64,000 nt of DNA, from NCBI RefSeq assembly GCF_001311985.1, contig NZ_BBCJ01000009.1, positions 62,001 to 126,000 on the forward strand, given 5' to 3'. Below the pieces are notes generated by a model. The model was not told the DNA's origin, did no database searches, and saw only the letters and a list, made by a program, of their open reading frames with translations. The stretch comes from Geotalea toluenoxydans JCM 15764 (GTDB lineage: Bacteria > Desulfobacterota > Desulfuromonadia > Geobacterales > Geobacteraceae). Shown piece after piece: positions 9,946 to 21,903 of the stretch; within the stretch, counting starts at the first letter, position 1, and each line of letters opens with the position of its first letter. A program made the translations under genes and the position numbers.

Positions 9946-12575
9946 ATGACAGGCAAAGAAATCAGAGAAAAGTTCTTCAGATTTTTTGAGGAGAGAGGTC
10001 ATACGGTTGTGGAAAGCTCCAACCTCATCCCCAGAAATGACCCGACCCTCCTCTTTACCAATGCGGGGATGAACCAGTTCAAGGACCTGTTCCTCGGCCT
10101 GGAGAAACGTGGCTACGTCCGGGCCTGCAGTTCCCAAAAATGTGTCCGAGCCGGCGGTAAGCACAATGACCTGGAAAATGTCGGTCGCACCGCCCGCCAT
10201 CATACCTTTTTCGAGATGCTGGGAAATTTTTCCTTCGGCGATTATTTCAAGAAGGAGGCCATTGCCTTTGCCTGGGAATTTCTGACTAAGGAACTGAAGC
10301 TGGACAAGAATCGTCTTTATGTGACTGTTTACACGGACGATGACGAGGCGGCCGAGATCTGGAACAAACAGGAAGGGGTACCCGTGGAGCGGATCTACCG
10401 CTTCGGCGAGAAGGACAACTTCTGGTCCATGGGTGATACCGGACCGTGCGGTCCCTGCACTGAGATCTTCTGGGACAACGGTCCCGGCACCGGCTGCGGC
10501 AGACCTACCTGTGAAGTCGGCTGCGATTGCGACCGCTATATGGAGATCTGGAACAACGTCTTCATGCAGTTCAACCGGGATGCCAAGGGTAACCTGACGC
10601 CGCTGCCCAAGCCGTCGGTGGATACCGGCATGGGTTTGGAGCGGATCTGTACCGTCATGCAGGGGGTTACTTCCAATTACGACACTGATCTTCTCCAGGG
10701 AATAATCAGGCATGTGGAAAAGCTTTCCGGCAAGCGCTACGGTCAGGATGAGAGAGACAGTGTTTCCATGCGGGTCATTGCCGACCATTCACGGGCCATC
10801 ACCTTCCTCATCTGCGACGGGGTACTTCCCAGCAACGAGGGGCGCGGCTACGTGCTCCGCCGCATCATGCGCCGGGCCGCCCGCCACGCCAAGATGCTCG
10901 GCTTTGCCGAGCCGGTGCTGTACCGGATCGTCGACGCAGTCAATGCCATGATGGGGGACGCCTATCCAGAGCTTCTGGAGCGGGAGGAGTACGTCAAGAA
11001 GGTGATCCATGCGGAAGAAGAACGGTTCATGGAAACCCTGGACCGTGGACTGTCCATTCTCAATGAAGAGGTCGCCCTGCTGATGAGAAGTGCGGGTACG
11101 GTCGTGCCGGGCGACGTTGTCTTCAGGCTCTACGACACCTTCGGCTTTCCGGTGGATTTGACAGCAGATATCGTCGCCAATGAAGGGCTGACCATCGACG
11201 AGGACGGCTTCGTCCTGTGCATGGAGAAACAGCGCCTCCAGGCCAGGGAAAACTGGAAGGGGTCCGGAGAGGAAGGTCTGGCCGAGATTTACAAGAACCT
11301 GCACGGCAAAGGGATCAGGAGCTCATTTGTCGGCTATGACGAGCAGACGGCCTATTCTCCCATAACTGTTCTGGTGCGGGAAGGCAGGGAGGTTGCTGAA
11401 GCGGTTGCCGGAGAGGAAGTGGAAGTCATCGTCGCCACCACCCCCTTCTACGGCGCTTCCGGTGGCCAGGCCGGGGATACCGGTACTATCTCTACCGGCA
11501 ATGCCCATCTGAAAGTCGTCGGTACCAGCAAGCCCTTTGCCGATCTCACCGTGCACCGCGCCTGGTGGAGAAAGGGACGATCAAGGTGGGGGATGCGGCC
11601 GATCTAAAGGTACTGATCCGGGAGCGCAACGCCACGGCCCGCAACCACACGGCTACCCATCTCTTGCAGTCGGCCCTGCGCCAGGTCGTAGGCGACCATG
11701 TGAAGCAGGCCGGTTCGCTGGTCACTGCCGACCGGCTCCGCTTCGACTTCACCCACTTTTCTGCCATGACGGCCGATGAATTGCGTCGGGTGGAGAACAT
11801 CGTCAATGGATACATCATGGACAACTCCGACGTGAGTTCGGTGGAAATGGCCGCGGCAGAGGCCATGCAGAGCGGCGCCACCGCCCTGTTCGGCGAAAAA
11901 TACGGGGACCGGGTCCGGGTTGTCAGGGTTGGTGAGGTGAGCAGCGAGTTGTGCGGTGGTACCCATGTCCGGGCAGCCGGCGACATCGGACTTTTCAAGA
12001 TTGTCAGTGAAGCGGGGATTGCCGCAGGGGTGCGCCGTATCGAGGCCGTCACCGGCAGCGGCGCCATTGAGTATGTTCAGCAGCTGGAAGATGAGCAGAA
12101 ACACCTTGCGACTCTGGTCAAGGCGGAGGGGGGCGGCGTCATCGACAGAGTTGAGCGCCTGCTGGCAAGACAGAAAGAACTGCAGCGGGAAGTGGAGGAA
12201 CTCCAGTCCCGCCTGAACGCCTCCAAATCGGCCGACCTGCTTGCCGGGGTACGGGAAAGCAATGGAATAAAAATTCTTGCCACCAGAGTTGAGACCGAGG
12301 ACCCGAAAGGGCTGCGTGATCTGTCTGACAGCCTGAAAGACCGCCTCCAGTCGGGGGTGATCGTTCTCGGCTGTGCTGCAGCCGGCAAGGCCAACCTGCT
12401 GGTGGCCGTGACCAAAGATCTCACCGACCGCTGCAAGGCGGGGGACATCATCAAGTCACTGGCTCCCATCATCGGCGGCAGCGGTGGCGGCAAGCCCGAG
12501 CTTGCCCAGGCCGGCGGCACGAAGCCTGAAAATCTCGATGAGGCATTGGAAGCAGCCTATAAAATAATCGGTTAA
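9946..12575 (+). CDS. alaS: Alanyl-tRNA synthetase (frameshifted)
   Basis: AlaRS charges tRNA-Ala and edits mischarged Ser/Gly. ATG 9946 is chosen because [20 protein letters not shown] is the conserved N-terminus and AGAGG lies upstream. The catalytic domain ([30 protein letters not shown]), the tRNA-recognition region ([20 protein letters not shown]), the editing domain zinc ligands (NHTATHLL and [10 protein letters not shown]) and the C-terminal C-Ala domain ([11 protein letters not shown]) are all present. The frame slips near 11560; CGCGCC should be CGCGCCC, giving [13 protein letters not shown]. Repaired length is 876 residues, the family norm. Because the gene is essential, the shift must be a sequence error or be suppressed. 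Confidence 0.96.
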
Positions 12576-12589
12576 CCGGGAGTGACCCC

Positions 12590-12934
12590 ATGAACTGGAA
12601 AAATGTCGATTCTAATGCTCTGGCTGAAAATCTCCATCCCAAGCACGACAAATACTTTCTCAAAGATCTCGTTGTCAAGGCTGACAGCGGTCATCTCAGT
12701 GTCCATCGCGGCAGGATCGAGCCTGGTGGAGAGATCTTTGTCCACACCCACGAGGTAGAGTCGGAGACTTTCTATATCCTCTCCGGCCGGCTTGAGTGCA
12801 CCATGGGTGATGAGAAAATAGCTTATGCCGCCGGCAACTGCGGCTTCGCACCACCGGGCATTCCCCACGGCCTGCGCAATACGGGAGATGTCCCAGCGGA
12901 GCTTATCGCCATCTTTACCCCACCTCTGAAGTAG
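12590..12934 (+). CDS. Small single-domain cupin protein
   Basis: A 114-residue single cupin barrel. The two cupin motifs are visible: motif 1 around residues 42-60 (PGGEIFVHTHEVESETFYIL) with three metal-ligand candidates H, H and E, and motif 2 around residues 80-97 (GFAPPGIPHGLRNTG) with its His. The substrate cannot be told from sequence; members bind metals or sugars or act as small dioxygenases or isomerases. It sits 15 bp after alaS and 26 bp before the receiver-kinase gene, so it may be co-transcribed with alaS. Confidence 0.8.
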   Translation: MNWKNVDSNALAENLHPKHDKYFLKDLVVKADSGHLSVHRGRIEPGGEIFVHTHEVESETFYILSGRLECTMGDEKIAYAAGNCGFAPPGIPHGLRNTGDVPAELIAIFTPPLK

Positions 12935-12959
12935 TCTGCAGCCGATTTTGTGAGGCGCC

Positions 12960-14182
12960 ATGCTTGATGTCGTTCAGACTCAGAACATAGAGCTCCGCCA
13001 GAAGCAGGAGGGGAAATGCATCCTCATCGTCGATGATGAGGCCATCATCCGCGATCTCTGCAGCAGAGCCCTCAAAGGCTACCGGGTGCTGGAGGCTGCC
13101 GATGGCGAAGAGGCCCTCAAGGTCTTCGATAATGGCGGGGTCGATGTCATTCTCACCGATGTGATGATGCCCAACATGGATGGGATCGAGCTCCTGAAGA
13201 AGCTGAAGGAGCTGGAACCGACGCTGGTGGTTATTGTCATGACCGGCTATGCGGACAAGGACATCATCCTTAATGCACTGAAGGCCGATGCCGACGATTT
13301 CATCACCAAACCGCTCAACCTGCTGCAACTGAAGACGGCGATCGAAAAGGCGTTGGTGAAAAAGGCGCTCAAGGAGGAGATTGCCAATCTCAAGAATGTC
13401 GACCGCCTCAAATCGAATTTCCTCTCCCTGGTTTCCCACAAATTTCGCACTCCCATTACATCGATTTCCCTGTTTCTGCAGAACCTTGCCTCAGGAGTAT
13501 ATGACCCGGAAGACCCGGCGTACCGTGAGAACCTGAGCATGATCTACAAGGAGTCGTGCTATCTTGGCGGACTGGTCACCGATCTTCTCAATTTCAGCCA
13601 GATGATGGACAAAGGTGACAAGCTAAAACTTGAGCCATGCAACCTGAACAGCATAATTCTCGACATCCTTCCTGCTTCACGGGAAGTGGCCGGCAAATCG
13701 GGGGTAGAGATCGCCTTCAACCTGGATCCTATCCCTAGCCTGTTCCTTGACCGGGAAAAAGTCAGCTTTGCCATCAAGCAGGTGATCGATAACGCCTTCA
13801 AGTTCTCAAAAGAGAAAGGCCGCGTTTCGATCCGGATCGAGAAGCAGGAAGATCTCTCCAGGATAATCGTTGAAGACGAAGGCATCGGCATAAGTAAAGA
13901 AGATCTGCCTAAGATCTTCGAGAAATTCTACCAGGTGGACAGGGAAAATACAGGTCAGATCCGTGGTTTTGGTCTGGGTCTTTTCTATGCCCGTGAATTC
14001 ATCCGGCTGCACCACGGAAAGCTCGTCATCGAAAGCGAGCCTGGAAAAGGAACTAAAGTCACCATCACCCTACCGGCTGCAGAAGCTGCCCCATCTCGAT
14101 TTCCTCCGCACCAGAAAATCCCCTTTGATGTTGATTATTTCGCCTTATCTGCTATATTTACTTTTTTTCTGAAGGGTGCCGC

Positions 14183-14186
<4 letters not shown>
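12960..14186 (+). CDS. Receiver-histidine kinase fusion protein
   Basis: This cytoplasmic two-component protein has its receiver first. The receiver (residues about 18-135) carries the acidic pair in ILIVDDEAI, the phospho-Asp in DVILTDVMMPNMDG and the Lys in FITKPLN. HisKA follows (LVSHKFRTPITSISLFLQNL), then HATPase with N box QVIDNAFKFS, G1 DEGIGI and G2 GFGLGLFYAREF. There are no membrane segments, so it is probably driven by an upstream kinase. The C-terminal 30 residues after the last HATPase strand (PSRFPPHQ onwards) look unlike the domain and may reflect a late shift. It overlaps the argB start by four bases. Confidence 0.88.
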
Positions 14187-15084
<898 letters not shown>

Positions 15085-15107
15085 CTCCTTTAAGAACGGG
15101 GTACAGT

Positions 15108-16298
15108 ATGAACTCACAACAATGGATCGCCAAGGGCGACAAATACATCATGAAGACCTATGGCCGCTATCCCCTGGTGCCGGTCAGGGGTGAAGGGTGC
15201 TACCTGTGGGATGCGGACGGCAAACGCTATCTGGATTTCCTCGCCGGGGTGGCCGTCAACAATCTTGGGCATTGTCATCCGAAAGTGGTGGCGGCGCTGC
15301 AGAAACAGGCGGCCGAGCTGATCCATTGCTCCAACTATTACCACATCCCGACCCAAATCGAGCTGGCCGAGCTGCTCTGCAACAACTCCTTTGCCGACCG
15401 GGCTTTTTTCTGCAACAGCGGCGCCGAGGCCAACGAGGCCGCCATCAAGCTGGCGCGCAAGTACAGCCGTGAAAAGTTTGGGCCTGAGCGCTACCAGATC
15501 ATTACCGCCATTTCGTCCTTCCACGGCCGGACCATGGCCACCGTCTCCGCCACCGGTCAGGAGAAGGTACAGAAATTCTTCGATCCCCTGCTGCATGGCT
15601 TCGTCCATGTCCCTTTCAATGATGCCGATGCCCTGCGCCAGGCGGTTACTCCTGCTACCTGTGCCATCATGCTGGAACCGATCCAGGGTGAAGGCGGGGT
15701 GGTGGTTCCCGATGCAGAATATTTCCGCCAGGTAAGGCAGATCTGCGACGACAACAACCTGCTCCTCATCTTCGACGAGGTTCAGGTGGGAATCGGCAGG
15801 ACCGGCAAGCTCTTTGCCCATGAGCATTTCGGCGTCATTCCCGATATCATGACCCTTGCCAAGGCTCTGGCCGGAGGCGCTCCCATCGGCACCATGCTGG
15901 CCAAGGAAGAGTTGGCTGAATCCTTCGGGCCGGGTACCCACGGCTCCACCTTCGGCGGCAATCCGCTGGTGACGGCTGCCGGGGTTGCAGCCATAAGGAC
16001 GATCCTGGAAGAAGGCATCCTCAACCACGCCGAAGAAATCGGTGAATACCTGGTGGGCGAACTGGAAGGACTGAAAAGAAAGTTCCCCGTTATCACGGAG
16101 GTACGCGGCATCGGCCTGATGATCGGCGCCGAGCTTTCCGTTCCCGGCGGAGAAATCGTCAAGAAGGCACTGGAACGGGGCGTTCTGCTCAACGTGACCC
16201 ACGACAGTGTGCTCCGGTTTGTACCACCGCTGATTGTCGGCAAGAAGGAAGTGGATGAGATGATCAGCATACTGTCCGGGATTCTTGCGGAGATGTGA
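15108..16298 (+). CDS. argD: Acetylornithine aminotransferase
   Basis: ArgD is a class III PLP aminotransferase making N-acetylornithine (and often N-succinyl-LL-diaminopimelate). It has 396 residues and is intact. Landmarks are the N-terminal DGKRYLDFLAGVAVNNLGH, CNSGAEANEAAIKLAR for PLP phosphate binding, LIFDEVQVGIGRTGK with the Asp that pairs the pyridine N, the lysine in DIMTLAKALAGGAPIG, and GSTFGGNPLVTAAG. It lies between argB and argF in the same orientation. Confidence 0.96.
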   Translation: MNSQQWIAKGDKYIMKTYGRYPLVPVRGEGCYLWDADGKRYLDFLAGVAVNNLGHCHPKVVAALQKQAAELIHCSNYYHIPTQIELAELLCNNSFADRAFFCNSGAEANEAAIKLARKYSREKFGPERYQIITAISSFHGRTMATVSATGQEKVQKFFDPLLHGFVHVPFNDADALRQAVTPATCAIMLEPIQGEGGVVVPDAEYFRQVRQICDDNNLLLIFDEVQVGIGRTGKLFAHEHFGVIPDIMTLAKALAGGAPIGTMLAKEELAESFGPGTHGSTFGGNPLVTAAGVAAIRTILEEGILNHAEEIGEYLVGELEGLKRKFPVITEVRGIGLMIGAELSVPGGEIVKKALERGVLLNVTHDSVLRFVPPLIVGKKEVDEMISILSGILAEM

Positions 16299-16303
16299 AT
16301 CTT

Positions 16304-16364
16304 TGTAGGGGCGGTCCCGTGTGGCCGCCCGATAATAGGGCAACCACGCGGGGTTGCCCCTACG
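16304..16364 (+). repeat. REP-like palindromic element, GTAGGGGC ends
   Basis: The outer arms GTAGGGGC and GCCCCTAC enclose two smaller hairpins (GGGCGG/CCGCCC-like and GGGCAACC/GGTTGCCC). The element lies between argD and argF. The same end sequence recurs at 18591-18619, so this is a dispersed palindrome family rather than a gene-specific regulator. Confidence 0.8.
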
Positions 16365-16375
16365 AAAGGATAAAA

Positions 16376-17287
16376 ATGAAAAAGGATTTTCTGGCCTTGA
16401 GCCAGTTCAGCAAAAGCGAGCTGGACGCCATCTTTACCCTGACCAGGGAGCTGAAGCAAAAACAGAAAAGGGGAGAGGATCATCACCTGCTCAAGGGGAA
16501 AACCCTGGCGATGATCTTCGAGAAATCCTCCACCCGAACCCGCGTCTCCTTCGAGGTGGGTATGTACCAGCTGGGGGGGCATCCGCTCTTCATCTCTACC
16601 AAGGATTCCCAGATGGGACGGGGCGAGCCGATCAAGGACACGGCGCGGGTGATGGCACGCTATTGCGACGGTGTCATGATTCGCACCTATGGCCAGGAGA
16701 TCGTGGAAGAATTTGCCCGCTACTCATCGGTGCCGATCATTAACGGTCTCACTGATCTGCACCATCCCTGCCAGATCATGGCCGACCTTTTTACCGTCAT
16801 CGAGCACCGCGGCAGTTATGAAGGGCTGAAGATAGCCTGGGTAGGGGACGGCAATAACATGGCCAACACCTGGATCGAGGCAGCCGCCATTTTCGGTTTC
16901 GACCTGACCCTTGCCTGTCCCAAGGGGTATGAACCGGATGCGGCGGCCATGCAATGGGCGCTTGCCAATGCCACCTCCAGTATAGTCCTCACCGACGATC
17001 CCCAGGAGGCGGTAAAGGATGCCGATGTGGTCAACACCGACGTCTGGGCGAGCATGGGACAGGAAGCGGAGCAGAACAAGCGGGAAAAGGACTTTGCCGG
17101 TTATCAGCTGAACGAAGCGCTACTCGATCTGGCCAAGGGGAACTGCATGGTACTCCATTGCCTGCCGGCTCACCGGGGCGAGGAGATTACCGATGACGTC
17201 ATCGAGGGGCCACATTCGGCGGTGTGGGATGAGGCGGAAAACAGACTACATGTACAGAAGGCGATAATGGCGACATTGATGAAATAG
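16376..17287 (+). CDS. argF: Ornithine carbamoyltransferase
   Basis: ArgF converts ornithine and carbamoyl phosphate to citrulline. The product from ATG 16376 has 303 residues; a longer frame exists upstream but runs through the repeat, and AAAGGATAAAA before 16376 fits a ribosome site. The carbamoyl phosphate loop SSTRTRVSFE is seen near residue 47, then the HPCQIMADL motif, the WVGDGNNMANTW segment and the ornithine-binding HCLPAHRGEEI near the C-terminus. No irregularity is seen. Confidence 0.96.
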   Translation: MKKDFLALSQFSKSELDAIFTLTRELKQKQKRGEDHHLLKGKTLAMIFEKSSTRTRVSFEVGMYQLGGHPLFISTKDSQMGRGEPIKDTARVMARYCDGVMIRTYGQEIVEEFARYSSVPIINGLTDLHHPCQIMADLFTVIEHRGSYEGLKIAWVGDGNNMANTWIEAAAIFGFDLTLACPKGYEPDAAAMQWALANATSSIVLTDDPQEAVKDADVVNTDVWASMGQEAEQNKREKDFAGYQLNEALLDLAKGNCMVLHCLPAHRGEEITDDVIEGPHSAVWDEAENRLHVQKAIMATLMK

Positions 17288-17340
17288 GGTAAAACTTGAA
17301 AACTTTTATTTGTTGAATTCGTTGAAAAGGAGATATGTAA

Positions 17341-18561
17341 ATGGCTAAGCAAGAAGTGAAAAAGATCGTCCTTGCCTACTCCGGCGGGCTGGATACCTCC
17401 ATCATCCTCAAGTGGTTGAAGAACGAGTACGGTTGTGAAGTGATTACCTTTTCCGCCGATCTGGGCCAGGGGGACGAGTTGGCGCCGATCCGGGAAAAGG
17501 CTTTGGCCACCGGTGCCGACAAGGTCTATATCGATGACCTGAAGGAGGAATTCGTCCGCGACTTCGTCTATCCCATGTTCCGGGCCAATGCCATTTACGA
17601 GGGGCATTACCTGCTCGGCACTTCCATTGCCCGGCCGCTCATTGCCAAGCGGCAGATGGAGATTGCCAAGATCGAGGGTGCCGATGCCGTTTCCCACGGC
17701 GCTACCGGCAAGGGCAACGATCAGGTCCGCTTCGAGCTGGGCTACTACCATTTCAATCCGGCTATTACCGTCATCGCCCCCTGGAGGGATTGGAAGCTGA
17801 ACAGCCGCCAGGCGCTGGTCAACTACGCCAAGAAGAACGGCATACCCATTCCGGTCACCAAAAAGCGCCCCTGGTCCTCCGACCGAAACCTGCTGCACAT
17901 CTCCTTCGAAGGCGCCATCCTTGAGGATACCTGGGCAGAAGCACCGGAAAACATGTACGTGCTTACCAAGGCGCCGGAAAAGGCCCCCAATAAGCCACAG
18001 TACGTGGAAGTTGAGTTCAAGAACGGCAACGCCGTGGCCGTTGATGGTGAAAAGATGTCGCCTGCCCAGCTCCTTGCCCACCTCAACTTCATCGGCGGCG
18101 AGCACGGCATCGGCCGGGTCGACCTTCTGGAGAACCGCTCGGTGGGCATGAAATCCCGCGGTGTCTATGAGACCCCCGGCGGCACCATTCTGCGCGAGGC
18201 GCACATGGCTGTTGAGCAGATTACCATGGACCGCGAGGTTATGCATCTGCGCGATTCCCTCGTTCCCCGCTATGCTGAGATGGTCTACAACGGCTACTGG
18301 TTTTCGCCGGAGCGGGAAATGCTCCAGGCACTGATCGACGAGTCGCAGAAAACGGTCAACGGTGTGGCACGGGTGAAGCTGTACAAGGGTCATTGCCGAA
18401 CCGTCGGCCGCAAGTCCGAGACCGATTCCCTTTTCAATCTGGACTTCGCCACCTTCGAAAAGGATCAGGTATACAACCAGAAGGATGCGGAAGGTTTCAT
18501 CAAGCTGAATTCCCTCCGTCTGCGTATCCGCTCGCTTCAGGCTGCGGCAAAAAAGAAATAA
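17341..18561 (+). CDS. argG: Argininosuccinate synthase
   Basis: ArgG joins citrulline and aspartate using ATP. Its 406 residues begin with the PP-loop motif ([17 protein letters not shown]), followed by [12 protein letters not shown], the [15 protein letters not shown] aspartate/citrulline site and the C-terminal oligomerisation helix. A strong Shine-Dalgarno (AAGGAGATAT) precedes ATG 17341. It sits in the arg cluster between argF and a Nudix gene. Confidence 0.97.
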   Translation: MAKQEVKKIVLAYSGGLDTSIILKWLKNEYGCEVITFSADLGQGDELAPIREKALATGADKVYIDDLKEEFVRDFVYPMFRANAIYEGHYLLGTSIARPLIAKRQMEIAKIEGADAVSHGATGKGNDQVRFELGYYHFNPAITVIAPWRDWKLNSRQALVNYAKKNGIPIPVTKKRPWSSDRNLLHISFEGAILEDTWAEAPENMYVLTKAPEKAPNKPQYVEVEFKNGNAVAVDGEKMSPAQLLAHLNFIGGEHGIGRVDLLENRSVGMKSRGVYETPGGTILREAHMAVEQITMDREVMHLRDSLVPRYAEMVYNGYWFSPEREMLQALIDESQKTVNGVARVKLYKGHCRTVGRKSETDSLFNLDFATFEKDQVYNQKDAEGFIKLNSLRLRIRSLQAAAKKK

Positions 18562-18590
18562 TGGCTGAAACACCAAAGATGGATTAATCT

Positions 18591-18619
18591 GTAGGGGCAC
18601 GGTAACACTGTGCCCCTAC
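18591..18619 (+). repeat. Second REP-like palindrome, GTAGGGGCAC ends
   Basis: A 10-bp inverted repeat GTAGGGGCAC / GTGCCCCTAC with a 9-base loop lies between argG and the Nudix gene. It shares its outer GTAGGGGC arms with the element at 16304-16364. It could form a stem in the argG 3' untranslated region, but there is no T run, so I do not call it a terminator. Confidence 0.75.
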
Positions 18620-18627
18620 GGTCTTAT

Positions 18628-19077
18628 ATGCCACAGATAAAATACAAAAAAGAACATATCGTCACCTCGGTGGTTGCGGTTATCGTCGATGACGACGAAC
18701 GGGTGCTGCTGACCAAGCGGAACATCGCTCCCTTCAAGGACCAGTGGGTAATGCCGGGCGGTCAGATCGACCTGGGCGAACCAATCCTCAAAGCCCTGCA
18801 CCGGGAAGTGATGGAGGAAGTCGGGCTTGAGGTGGAGGTGGTGGGACTGGTGGACGTCTTCGAGCACCTGACGCCCGGTCCTTACAACAGCCATTTTGTC
18901 ATTCTATATTACCGCTGTCGCCCACTTTACTGCGACATCACCCACAATCCGGAGGAAGTTGCCGAGGCCAGCTGGGTGCCACGAGGGGAGCTTGCGGTTT
19001 ACAACATGCCCGACGGCACCAGGTTCATTCTCGGCAAGATCTTCCCCGAACTCTGTAGTTGTGATATTAGGTCATGA
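18628..19077 (+). CDS. Nudix hydrolase
   Basis: A 149-residue Nudix protein that would hydrolyse a nucleoside diphosphate linked to some other moiety. The Nudix box is complete: GGQIDLGEPILKAL leading into HREVMEEVGLEV, with Gly, Glu and the REVMEEVG signature at the expected spacing. ATG 18628 is preferred over an upstream codon that lies inside the palindromic repeat. The substrate is not evident. It is carried in the arg cluster without a known role in arginine synthesis, so this may be opportunistic placement. Confidence 0.85.
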   Translation: MPQIKYKKEHIVTSVVAVIVDDDERVLLTKRNIAPFKDQWVMPGGQIDLGEPILKALHREVMEEVGLEVEVVGLVDVFEHLTPGPYNSHFVILYYRCRPLYCDITHNPEEVAEASWVPRGELAVYNMPDGTRFILGKIFPELCSCDIRS

Positions 19078-19115
19078 AGTTGTGGGTTTTGGTCCTGAAA
19101 CAAACCTAACTGACT

Positions 19116-20264
19116 ATGGTTCAAATCATCGACAAAAAGATCAATCTGGAGTTCCCCCAGGGGCATCATCTCCATTGCCTGATCGCCCAGATTCCCAATC
19201 ACCTGCGGCGTGTGGAGCACGGCTTCGCCATGACCGACCCGGAAGAGAAATGGACCCAGGTCAAGGCGATCCTCGACCTGATCAGCATCGGTGAAGGCAA
19301 CCTGAAAAAGCTCCACTTCCTGGTGCTGCCTGAGACCAGTATCCCCTTTTCCCGTTTCGACGAGATGCTGGCCATTCTGGAGCATAGTTTCCGGCCCAAC
19401 ACCGTCACCATGTTCGGTGTGGAGCACGTACGTCTCAAGATTTACCGGGACCTTCTGGAGCGCTTCCGGGAGGACAACGGCGAGGCGATCGAGCTGGTGG
19501 ACCGGGACATAGACTCGGGCGACATTCTGGAGATGCCGGTCAACTGGTGCTGCATCGCAGTCAAGGAGGCAACGGGCAAGCTGCGGGTTTTTCTCGAAGC
19601 AAAGTCGCACCCTTTTCACGGCGAGGAATTTCTCGACAAATATCACGACCTCTACCGCGGCCGCCATTTTTACCTCTTCAGGAGCCGCCCGTCATGCTTC
19701 AACTTCATGGCCCTGATCTGCCTGGACTACATATATCGGGATCTGTACGCTTCCAACATCAAGCAGATCATCGACCATGCCGACCGCCTCTTCTTCAGTA
19801 CCAAGCAGGGGTTGGATGCTCTGTTCGTCATCCAGTGCAACCCTAAGCCGGAGCATCGGGCCTATTTCGAGGTCATCAGCGGTTTCTATGGTGAATATCT
19901 GGAGGATACGCCGGGGGTAAGGGAGACGGTTTCCGTCTTTGCCAATACTTCCGATGAGACCAGTCTGGAAGGACTGCCATCCCAGGCACCCTACGGCAAC
20001 TCTTTCGTTGTTATGAACAAGCACTACAAGCTGGGGAAGATCCAGCACCCGGAATTCACCACCGACAATTTCAACGGTGCCCCGGTGTGCCGGCTGCGCT
20101 TCGGCACCGGCACGCGCCTCTATTACATCAACCTGCCCCTGTACCATGAGTTGGACCCTCGCACCAGCAGGATCCCCCTCAAGGTGCACGTGGTCCTGCG
20201 CTGGTCCGAAGGGAAGTGGGTCAAGATACAGGGCGACGAAATGGTGGCAGCTGTAACCGGCTGA
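19116..20264 (+). CDS. Nitrilase-superfamily-like (carbon-nitrogen hydrolase) protein of unknown substrate
   Basis: 382 residues. The order of putative catalytic residues fits the nitrilase fold: Glu in [11 protein letters not shown] (about residue 73), Lys in [12 protein letters not shown] (about 157) and Cys in [11 protein letters not shown] (about 198). The C-terminal third ([28 protein letters not shown]) also resembles the last beta strands of the family. The insertions are long compared with typical 260-310-residue members. Its place between argG/Nudix and argH suggests amide or ureide hydrolysis tied to nitrogen metabolism, but this is inference; I do not recognise a named family member. 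Confidence 0.6.
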   Translation: MVQIIDKKINLEFPQGHHLHCLIAQIPNHLRRVEHGFAMTDPEEKWTQVKAILDLISIGEGNLKKLHFLVLPETSIPFSRFDEMLAILEHSFRPNTVTMFGVEHVRLKIYRDLLERFREDNGEAIELVDRDIDSGDILEMPVNWCCIAVKEATGKLRVFLEAKSHPFHGEEFLDKYHDLYRGRHFYLFRSRPSCFNFMALICLDYIYRDLYASNIKQIIDHADRLFFSTKQGLDALFVIQCNPKPEHRAYFEVISGFYGEYLEDTPGVRETVSVFANTSDETSLEGLPSQAPYGNSFVVMNKHYKLGKIQHPEFTTDNFNGAPVCRLRFGTGTRLYYINLPLYHELDPRTSRIPLKVHVVLRWSEGKWVKIQGDEMVAAVTG

Positions 20265-20304
20265 CCGACATTATATTGCATGCATTAGCATCAGGAGAGA
20301 CCAG

Positions 20305-21681
20305 ATGAGCAAAGACAAGCTGTGGGGTGGCCGTTTCACCCAGCCCACCAACAAATTCGTCGAGGAATTCACCGCTTCCATCGACTTCGACAAGCGCCTC
20401 TACCATCAGGATATTCGCGGCTCCATCGCCCACGCTCGGATGTTGGGCAAACAGCGGATCATCCCAATGGAGGATGTGGAGAAAATAGTCCATGGACTGC
20501 AGGAGATCCTTGACCAGATCGAGGCCGGCAAATTCGATTTTTCCATTTCCCTGGAAGACATCCACATGAATATCGAGTCGCGCCTTTCGGCGAAGATCGG
20601 CGAGGCGGGCAAACGTCTGCACACCGGCCGCTCGCGCAACGACCAGGTGGCCCTGGACATCCGCCTCTACCTGCGGGATGAGCTGGTGGAGATCAGCGCT
20701 TACCTTGATCTGCTGGTGGATTCACTGCTCAACCAGGCGGAAAAGAATATCGATGTCATCATGCCGGGCTATACCCACCTCCAGACTGCCCAGCCGATTC
20801 TCTTCGCCCATCACATGCTTGCTTATGTGGAAATGTTCAAGCGGGACAAGGCCCGCATGGAAGACTGCCTGAAGCGGACCAACGTCCTGCCGCTGGGGGC
20901 CGGTGCCCTGGCAGGGACCACCTTCCCCATCGACCGGGAGCACGTGGCCGAATTGCTGGACTTCCCCGAGGTAACCCGCAACTCCCTCGACTCGGTTTCC
21001 GACCGTGACTTTGCCCTGGAATTCCTGGCCCATGCTTCCATTCTGATGATGCACCTCTCTCGATTCTCCGAGGAGCTGATCCTCTGGTCCACAAGTGAAT
21101 TCAAATTCATTGACCTCTCCGACGGCTTCTGCACCGGCTCTTCCATCATGCCCCAGAAGAAAAATCCCGATGTACCGGAACTGGTGCGGGGCAAGACCGG
21201 CCGGGTATATGGTAACCTGATGGCCCTCCTCACCGTGATGAAATCACTGCCCCTGGCCTACAACAAGGACATGCAGGAGGACAAGGAGCCGCTTTTCGAC
21301 ACCATCGACACCGTCAAGGGAAGCCTCAAGATCTTCGCCGACATGATCCGGGAGATGCAGGTCAACACCGACACCATGCGCAACGCAGCGGCAAAAGGCT
21401 TTTCCACGGCCACCGACGTGGCCGACTACCTGGTGCGCAAGGGAATGCCGTTCCGCGACGCCCATGAGGTGGTGGGAAAATCGGTTGCATACTGCATCGC
21501 CAACAAAAAGGACCTGCCGGAGCTGTCCATCGAGGAATGGAAGGGTTTTTCCCCGATGATCGATACCGACATCTATGAGGCCATCACCCTGGAGGCCAGC
21601 GTCAATGCTCGCCGTGCAACCGGCGGCACTTCTCTGGAAGGGGTAAAAAGAGAGATTGCCAGGGTTCGCGCTGGCAAATAG
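20305..21681 (+). CDS. argH: Argininosuccinate lyase
   Basis: ArgH releases arginine and fumarate, the last step of the pathway. It is complete at 458 residues. It begins [20 protein letters not shown], has [16 protein letters not shown] near residue 108, the [10 protein letters not shown] segment with the catalytic His, and the superfamily signature [20 protein letters not shown] near residue 277. CAGGAGAG lies before ATG 20305. It closes the arginine set. Confidence 0.97.
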   Translation: MSKDKLWGGRFTQPTNKFVEEFTASIDFDKRLYHQDIRGSIAHARMLGKQRIIPMEDVEKIVHGLQEILDQIEAGKFDFSISLEDIHMNIESRLSAKIGEAGKRLHTGRSRNDQVALDIRLYLRDELVEISAYLDLLVDSLLNQAEKNIDVIMPGYTHLQTAQPILFAHHMLAYVEMFKRDKARMEDCLKRTNVLPLGAGALAGTTFPIDREHVAELLDFPEVTRNSLDSVSDRDFALEFLAHASILMMHLSRFSEELILWSTSEFKFIDLSDGFCTGSSIMPQKKNPDVPELVRGKTGRVYGNLMALLTVMKSLPLAYNKDMQEDKEPLFDTIDTVKGSLKIFADMIREMQVNTDTMRNAAAKGFSTATDVADYLVRKGMPFRDAHEVVGKSVAYCIANKKDLPELSIEEWKGFSPMIDTDIYEAITLEASVNARRATGGTSLEGVKREIARVRAGK

Positions 21682-21747
21682 ACGGCTGTGGCTTTTTGCC
21701 AATTTCGGCGTTGCCCGGCGTCATCTTCTTGTGCGGCGTAGCGCCGT

Positions 21748-21840
21748 CCCCCTCTCCCTAACCCTCCCCCACGAGGGGGGAGGGAATACAGTTTACCCTC
21801 TCCCTTTATGGGAGAGGGTGGCCGAAGGCCGGGTGAGGGC
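21748..21840 (+). repeat. Dispersed palindromic repeat (CCCTCTCCC type)
   Basis: Two adjoining hairpins, one from a CCCTCCCCC run pairing with GGGGGGAGGG and one from ACCCTCTCCC pairing with GGGAGAGGGT, are followed by GGCCGAAGGCC and GGTGAGGG. This composition is typical of high-copy intergenic palindromes of proteobacterial genomes. It fills most of the argH-lipoprotein gap. Confidence 0.7.
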
Positions 21841-21903
21841 CTCCGCGGGATTCCTCGTGCGCTTTGACCTTGCCTCAAAATTCACAGCAGTTATGAAAGA
21901 GCA

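Noticed and set aside
11555-11570. Programmed frameshifting in alaS
   Set aside because: No slippery heptamer with a downstream structure is evident, and similar one-base losses affect many unrelated genes nearby.
16295-16375. Longer N-terminus for argF
   Set aside because: The extension reads through the palindromic repeat and lacks family similarity; ATG 16376 has a ribosome site and gives the usual length.
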